From: Epiperipatus broadwayi | Lineage: Eukaryota > Onychophora > Udeonychophora > Euonychophora > Peripatidae | Length of the DNA stretch: 64,000 bases | NCBI GenBank assembly: GCA_028023455.1 | Contig: JAQFVV010000003.1 | Location: forward strand, 2,642,925 to 2,706,924 | Reading direction: 5' to 3' | Part shown: positions 57,600 to 64,000 of the stretch, one piece after another | How positions within the stretch are numbered: the stretch's first letter is position 1 | Layout: each line of letters opens with the position of its first letter | The notes under the pieces: generated by a model | Told to the model about the DNA's origin: nothing | The model's input: the letters and a program-made list of their open reading frames with translations, nothing else | Databases searched by the model: none | Made by a program: the position numbers and the translations under genes

Positions 57600-59695
57600 T
57601 CAAAATTTGACTTTTGGAGGCAATAGAGAATATTTTAAATTGTGGGAGGTAAATGGCACAATCCAGATTTGGAGATAGTTGCTAATATAGAATTTAAATA
57701 TGAAAATGATCCAGAGGAAGAAAGGGTCATAGAGAAAGTTTCTAATATTTTAGGATATATTCCTAAAGCTAAAAATAGCTATTGGACTTGTAATCTTAAC
57801 TGCATTAGGAATTATATTAACAATAAAAATTTATTTTCTTGAAAGGAATATAAGGGCAATCAACTTATATTTTTAAAAAGGAATTTGAAAAAAAAAAAAA
57901 AATAGCAACCAGATTGGTAATTTGTGTTTTATTGAAACAAAAGATTATAATTTGAAAGCTAAAAATGATAAATTTATTACTTCAATTCTAAGAAAATAGT
58001 GAGGTAATGTACTATCAAACTCTGAATACTTCAAATAGATATATCTGGCGGCTGCTATTGTTTCCATAATATTCGCTGAAGAAAAGTTGCACAAGAAAAA
58101 ATCTCCATTTAGACTGCTGATTGACTTTGGTGATTTATATTTTTATAATCAATGAAAATTATTACATCTTGGCCTGGTTTCAGATCTTCCACTTCAAAGT
58201 CTATGTTGAATTTGCTAAAAAAAAATTGAAATCTTAAAATAAATAATAGCCATAAAATTGCCTCTCTGGTCATTAAGGAAATGTATGGTTCTGTCTCTTG
58301 TAATGAATCAATTAAAATTATAGATGGATTGTTGCAGGAAATCATTTATAAAATTCAAAAAAAAGATTTTATTATTGAAACACCAAATTGTATTACTAAA
58401 CAGATATTTGCAATAATAAACAATAAAATCTATAAAATGAATCATAGTTAGTCAATGGGGTGACCATTTACTGGAGTTGTTTGCAGCTTGTATTTGTCTA
58501 AATTTGAAAAAAAATATTCCAAAAGTTGAGTGTCTGCCAAAAACAATTTTATACTCCAGATATGTAGATGATATACAACTATGTGCAGATGAATAAACAA
58601 TTGATAAAATTTATCTAGAATTAGCTTCCGTGACTTCCTTGGTATGGATTATTGAGAAGAAAGATAACATGATAATATCAAATCTGTAGATTTACACATT
58701 CAAAGACAGAACAATGTTTTGGATTATAGAATGGAATTGAAGCCCTTAAATGTGAGAGGCATTGTAAATACTAAATCTGTAACCCCTGGCTTCATAAATA
58801 TGTGGGATTGAAAGGTTTTCTCTGCAGGAACTAGAAATTATGCAAGTTCAAAGTAAATTGGAGATAAAACATAAAATTATGCATGAAAGATCTAATTAAT
58901 ATGGGATATAATAGTTAAAAAATAAATTCAATAATAGCCAATTTCTATAACAAAATTATGTATATTGAAAATCTCCAATCGTAAGACAAAAAATGGACTA
59001 GTCTCCCTTATGTGTCTGAAGTTGTGCAAAAATTAAGAAAAATATGTACCGATAAATATAACATCAGTTTTCAGTTACCTCCATCTTTAAAGAAATTATT
59101 AAACAATTTCAAAAGATAAAATAACTAGAGAAGCTGTGCACCAAATAGTGTATAAAATTGCATGCAAAGAGTCGAATTGCTTAAAGGCTTACTATAGAGA
59201 ATTAAGAGCTAAACTATCCACAAGACTAGCCCAGCACAATTATCTATACAACTGGGTTAAGAAAGGCAGTGAAAATTCATCTATATTTTTAGATCATGAG
59301 CTACAATCAGACTATGACTTTGATCCCTTTAGGCCTGACATAGTTTGCCCCTGAGAGAAATGACAGAAAGAGAAATGTGAGGAAAGTATGGTCTATACTC
59401 AAAGATATGCACACCATACATAAAAAGAATCTAGCACTCCTTTCTAAAAAATGGCTTTTATAACTTTCTGCACAGTTATTAGAATGTAAATTAACTTCTA
59501 AAATTCAATTTTGATCTATAATACACCAAACAACTTTAAAATGAGAGTTCAACGAACTTTAATTGTATAATGCTCTGATTATGATACATTTTAATATTCA
59601 AAGAGTTTAGCTGAATAAAATAAATATTTGTAGCATGAAAAAAACTCTGTTCTACTGTTAAATGTATAAACATTTAGTAAATCATTACAGTTAGT
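57600..59695 (+). mobile_element. Penelope-like element P6, longest copy at this locus
   Basis: Starts near the block encoding NPDLEIVANIEFKYEND (57642-57839) and runs through RT and GIY-YIG to the same 3' end as P5. Related to P4 by its N-terminal and C-terminal blocks. Confidence 0.8.
57642..59354 (+). pseudogene. PLE reverse transcriptase plus GIY-YIG endonuclease, P6
   Basis: N-terminal piece VIEKVSNILGYIPKAKNSYW. RT blocks in shifting frames are ASLVIKEMYGSVSCNESIKI (near 58260; SLD-type block), RYVDDIQLCAD (near 58562; catalytic YVDD intact) and LHIQRQNNVLDYRMEL (near 58693). Nuclease piece 59136-59351: VYKIACKESNCLKAYYRELR (GET has become REL), STRLAQHNYLYNW and SIFLDHELQSDYDFD. Many stops between blocks. 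The YVDD is intact but the G of the nuclease motif is gone. Confidence 0.82.
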
Positions 59696-60229
59696 ACAGA
59701 AAATAGGTAAAATAAATTCTTATAGAATTATTTATTTGATGTTATAATTGATTATCTATTTTGATGTAATATATCAACTAACTTTCATACTTGTTTTGAT
59801 TTGTCTTTTGATAAAGTTTTATCCCCATCTCCAGATATAATCTTGGGTTTCCTAGTTAATTCAGATCTATATTGCTGAACTATCTGCTTTTTTCCCCTTT
59901 TTTAGTATAATACTAAATAAAGATTCTCTTTTGGGGAATATGAATTTTGCTGCATCAAATTATTTCTACAAAATTTTTAAGCAAATATTTAATTTAATTT
60001 CAGATGGTCAAATTTCAAACTTTTTACTACTGTTGTTGTCTTCATTATAAAATTTTAAATCTTAATCAATCTTAAACTAAATTGGTAATTAATAATTTTA
60101 AAAAAATATATATTTCAAACATAAACAAGTTTTCATTCCTTATAGGAACTTTATCAAAATGTCTCCTTATGATAATCACGTGATGTGATGTGATATGGCT
60201 ACTCCTTTATCAAAGTCAAGAATTTCAAT
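59696..60229. other. AT-rich spacer
   Basis: No gene. Near 60175-60195 a CACGTGATGTGATGTGATATG tract may be the simple-repeat tail of the LINE that follows. Confidence 0.4.
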
Positions 60230-60341
60230 CAATATGTTCAAGAAAAACCTGTTAACCACCTTACCTTCTATTTCCTACCCTAAGTTTTTCCCATATTCTT
60301 TTCTATCTTACTCTGTCCCATTTCCACATCATCATCTTTGT

Positions 60342-61180
60342 TCACTTCATGGTCTTTCTATCTAGATCCCTCTTATCTTTTTCCAACCCCAGCATAAAGA
60401 TCAATAACCTATTTTCTGTAATATCACTTGGTCTATATTTATTCTCCCATAACTTCATTATTTGTACCATTTCTTCTTGTAAGCATTTATATTCAATTAA
60501 CAGATGCCTAATATTTTCTATACCTTCCTTACATAATCTGCAGACTAAATCATTCACATTTTGCCATTTATGTGTATAATTCCCTTGTCAGTGATCCTGT
60601 TCGAGCTTTAAATAGTAAACTATTTTCCCTGCTATTATCATAAATTAACTCTCATCCAATATTCTGTTTACTTCTATATATATTTCTCTTTTTACTCTCC
60701 ATACTACTTCTCCAACTCCCTATTTTTTATTAATACATCTATTCTTTTATCCCAGTATTAACACTCAACAATCATTCCACCCTTTGTACAAGTATACTGA
60801 TGTAAAGTCTATCCAAATCTTCTGCATACTGTATTACTTTTCTCACCCATCTTGTTGCCTGCCCTTTATTTATAATCTAATTAAATACTATTTTGGCTAT
60901 TCTCTTACTATCCATAAATTGCAATCTACCAAATATTTTCATTTTACTTTTTGCATCTGTCATGTAAAAACTTGACCATTCCATTTCTCCTTGAATTACC
61001 TCCTTTTCCATCCACCCATAAGCATGTAATGCATGTTTTCTTACCTCTCTTTGTACTTTTTCTAAGTAATCTGACTCACCTTTGCTAACACATAACATAT
61101 CATTACCATAAGTTAATCCCATTACTGCCCTTCCTTTCCACACAATTCTTGCTACATCATATTTATTATATGAAAACACT
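60342..61180 (-). pseudogene. LINE C-terminal region with Cys/His motif
   Basis: 60877-61179 encodes ARIVWKGRAVMGLTYGNDML and QREVRKHALHAYGWMEKEVI, the region after the RT thumb in many LINEs. 60342-60557 encodes VCRLCKEGIENIRHLLIEYK, where CxxC...HLL matches the CCHC-like C-terminal motif but the last Cys is Tyr. A gap of about 320 bp with frame breaks lies between the two pieces. Confidence 0.75.
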
Positions 61181-61299
61181 TAATTTCTTTATCAGTCCCT
61201 TTTGCTTCTTTTATCATTTTTTTCCCCCATTCTCCCAAGCAATCTCTCTGATTACTTAAGACAATTCCCAAATCATTGTACTTATTCACCAATTCTTCT

Positions 61300-62430
61300 G
61301 ATTACCAAATAGTTGTATTTATTCCCCACCCGTAACTTTATATCCCCCAAGAAAAATTATTTTTCTTCTCTTTCTCCAGCATTTACCATAATTACTTTTG
61401 ATCTTTCTTCACTAAAATTTAATCCCCATCTTTTTACCTACCCTGCATAAGTCTTCAACACAACTTCCATATCTTTCCTACTTTCTATGCCTAAGAAAAT
61501 ATCATTAGCAAACAAAAGACCTGATAATGTATACACTCCCTTGCCATCTACTAATGGTAACTCTACCCCTCTTCCTAATCTTTCTATTGCCCTTTTCATT
61601 TTTCTCAAATATAACAAAAACAGAATAAGTGACATAGGGCATCCTTGCCTTAGTCCCACTTGCTTTTTGAGTCTAATTCCTAATTGATACGTATAATAAT
61701 TATTTTCATACAATCTCTTAATAAGATCCACTAAAGTTCCATTCATTCCCAAATTTATTAAACTTACCCATAATCTGTTTTTATTCACTCTATCATATGC
61801 CTTCTCTATATCTATAAAGGTTATATAAAATTGCCTACCTGTATTCCTACTCATTTCTATAAGTTATGTGACTACAAATAAACTATCTCCTATATGTCTA
61901 TTCATTCTAAAATCTCTTTGCATTTCTTCCACTATATTATTTTCTTCCATTCATTTTGCTATTCTTCCAGTCATCTTATATGCATAAACTTTATACAACA
62001 CTGACATTACTGCTACTAATCTATAATTGTTTATCTTTCTATAGGCTTTAGCCTTTTCCATCTATCTCAGAATACTGTTGTCTGTGCCATCTTATTAAAG
62101 TATGATAATAGAATTATTTTTGCCCTATTTTCCAAATTCATCACCATCTTTACTGCCCATTTATCTAAACCTCTTGCCTTCCCATTTTTCAACTTCTTCC
62201 CTGCCTCATTCAATTCATTTTATATAAAACTAATATTTCCATTACTGTGTGCTTTTATGATTGTTATCATACTGTCTTTCACATCTAACATCTTTTCTAT
62301 ATCCATTAGAACTATAATCTTTCTTCTCATCATTTACTAATACTATTTCTCCCCCTATATTCCTTCTTTTAATATATTGCCAAAAAATTTTATTGCCATC
62401 TCTTCCACTTTTATTAATATCTTCCAATAA
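61300..62430 (-). pseudogene. LINE reverse transcriptase
   Basis: Makes cDNA at the nicked target. Front: IFWQYIKRRNIGGEIVLVND (62242-62427), then RKINNYRLVAVMSVLYKVY (near 62030). The open piece 61438-61854 has FIDIEKAYDRVNKNRLW (first Asp), VGLRQGCPMSLILFL and GLLFANDIFLG, where the catalytic FADD reads FAND, so one metal ligand is Asn. After it, LNFSEERSKVIMV (near 61410) is the thumb. Frame breaks separate the pieces. Confidence 0.85.
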
Positions 62431-62889
62431 TTTATTATTTAATTTTCATTATCTCTTTATAATTATCTATTTTAGCCAACTTCTTTTTATTTAAAATAAT
62501 GTTCTCATTTAAAATTAATATTTTTTTCATCTTCTTTGTTCTTAATAGTACATTTATATTCTCTGCTTGCTTTTTTTCCTCTCTTTTACACTATTACTAA
62601 TTTTCATTTTTCTATTACTTTTAATGTTCTGAATACTCCCACCTAAAACTATTTGCCACTTTTTCTACTTCACCGTATCAATCCTTATATTAGTCCCAAC
62701 AAACTCTTTCATAACTTCTTCTACTTTTATTTATATTCTTCTATATTATTCTTATCATGGACTCTCTATCCATATCTTTCACTATCCTTTCTACTTTTAT
62801 TATTATTTTCCATCACATTACTAACAATTTTTGTTATAAAAAAAATTATGATCACCATTACATACTTCATCATCAAAAACTTTTTCATA

Positions 62890-63470
62890 CTTTATTCATT
62901 CCTTCTTTATCTAGTCATACATAATCTATTCTGTGAAATATATTATTCCTAGATCATGTGTATTGCCCCTCATAAATATTTGATAAATTTTCAATATTCA
63001 AATTCACTTTCTGACAAAAAAATTTCAGAAGCTGCCCATTCTTGATATCCAAGTCAACCATTTCTTCAATATGCCCATTTATATTACCTATAACCATAAT
63101 TTTTTTCTCTTTTTTTTGAAACTCTGTATATCCTTAAATAGGCATTCATATATGCTATTGTTACACTCCATTATAGTTTTATTATCTCCAGTGGCCATAT
63201 AAACTATAGCTGCCATCCATTCTTGTCTTCCTAACGTAATTTAAATATTTTTTTGACATTACTCCTATACTATCATCTCTTTTTTCTTTTCTATTTATAC
63301 TGTTCCTTACCAAATTTTTCAGTATAGGTTATTTTTAGATGTGTTTTCATTACTGGTAATACCTCAAGCCCTTCATTTTTAATTGCTTTGTTTAATTATA
63401 ATCACTTTTCTGGTCTCCTACCACCTTGAAAATTCATATATCCAATTTTTACAATTTCTTCCTGCTCTTT
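62890..63470 (-). pseudogene. LINE AP-like endonuclease, decayed
   Basis: Would nick the target. IVKIGYMNFQGGRRPEK (near 63430) is the start motif and EGLEVLPVMKTHLK (near 63345) replaces the usual TETHL. MVIGNINGHIEEMVDLD (near 63080) stands for GDFNAHI with Asp changed to Asn. NNIFHRIDYV (near 62910) is the last motif. Stops and shifts occur between them. Confidence 0.72.
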
Positions 63471-63669
63471 TATAAATTCTTTTGATTCTTTCTTCTCTAT
63501 TATATTTGTAGTTAGTTTATCATTAGTTTTACTGACCCATTTCCTTTCCACATCTAAATTTACATCTAGACAAACTATTCCTTGCTTACTTTTTACATCC
63601 CATCCATCCTTAACCTTCTTTTTGCTAATACTGTAATTTAAAACCCTAGCCCCCTTTATAAGTTTCTCA

Positions 63670-64000
63670 AAATATTTTTCTTAAATCAAATTCATTAAAG
63701 CTTTACTTTCTTGTTTTGCTAAATGCAATCCATCTTTTCTGTATAACTACTTTTACTAATAGAAAAATCCCACACATCCACAAATATAACATTTTCTATC
63801 GCATAGTTATTCCAATCACATGCCCTATGTAACATATACCTATTATTGAATCTTGGTAATAATTCAACTATTCCATTTCTTTTTTTAACCTTATTCAAAC
63901 TACTAATCAATTCTTTGTACTCATCCATTACTCTCTCCAATAGCTCTGACAAATTATTTGTTCTTACCATAACAAACATTTCTGCTCCCCTGTTTATCTT
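63670..64000 (-). pseudogene. SGNH-esterase-like domain of the LINE (partial)
   Basis: 63719-63979 reads RTNNLSELLERVMDEYKELI, GIVELLPRFNNRY and NVIFVDVWDFS. After one frameshift DGLHLAKQESKALMNL follows (to about 63680). The order GTNDL-like, LPR.....R, FVDVW, DGLHL is that of SGNH hydrolase-like domains found in some LINEs. DGLH has the Asp and His of the catalytic set. The block I Ser region would be outside the window. Read as a broken copy. Confidence 0.6.

Larger units (their letters stand above)
60230..64000 (-). mobile_element. LINE with esterase-like domain, endonuclease and RT, runs off the window
   Basis: Minus-strand order: SGNH-like domain (63979 downward), AP endonuclease (about 63470-62890), RT (about 62430-61300) and C-terminal region with a CxxC...H motif (61180-60342). 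The 5' end lies beyond 64000. Clade not fixed: it is not RTE-like at its C-terminus, and CR1/L2-like or related groups fit better. Confidence 0.8.

Noticed and set aside
60349-60579. Plus-strand frame opposite the LINE C-terminus
   Set aside because: The minus strand carries the CxxC...HLL motif of the LINE; the plus frame is its shadow.
1-64000. CRISPR arrays, operons or bacterial promoters
   Set aside because: No spaced direct repeats of CRISPR type; all recognised genes are of eukaryotic element or animal receptor type.

Overview
This is an AT-rich stretch of animal nuclear DNA, probably from an invertebrate. The signs are low gene density, (AT)n/(GT)n microsatellites, decayed retroelements of several classes, tRNA-derived repeats and one animal-type GPCR gene. 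I cannot name the species. The Ty3/gypsy reverse transcriptases have an arthropod-like flavour by memory only.

The one clearly intact gene is an intronless rhodopsin-family GPCR of the SREB (GPR27/GPR85/GPR173) type at 45190-46308 (+), 372 codons. Almost everything else recognisable is mobile DNA. From left to right: a hAT transposon remnant (1039-2327, -); a cluster of Penelope-like elements (PLEs, 2941-8420), including a head-to-head pair and one PLE nested in another with a 12-bp target-site duplication; a decayed Ty3/gypsy element A (about 9580-14110, +); a second kind of PLE (about 15830-17400, -); a decayed Ty3/gypsy element B (about 17500-23570, -); a long gene-free tract (23.6-35.0 kb) with fold-back repeats and microsatellites; Ty3/gypsy element C with both LTRs (35020-42190, +); three 3' ends of an RTE-like LINE (33.3, 42.8 and 48.4 kb); a 56-bp-TIR element (43718-44131) about 1 kb upstream of the GPCR; an RTE-like RT fragment (50.4-51.3 kb, -); a tRNA-derived SINE (52.7 kb); another head-to-head PLE pair (56.6-59.7 kb); and a LINE running off the right edge (about 60230-64000, -) with a C-terminal Cys/His motif, RT, endonuclease and an SGNH-esterase-like domain.

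The most interesting signal is not protein coding. Two non-identical short sequences, at 43959-44039 and 32613-32674, can each be folded by hand into a type I hammerhead ribozyme: CTGANGA, a short stem II, GAAA, a two-base-pair or weaker stem III ending in UC, and a long stem I whose pairing is kept although the bases differ. Both lie inside inverted-repeat elements. A weaker third candidate is at 28888-28953. PLE-related hammerheads and metazoan retrozymes are known; whether this fold-back form is new needs a search.

All boundaries and similarities were judged by eye. Element ends marked 'about' may be off by tens of bases.
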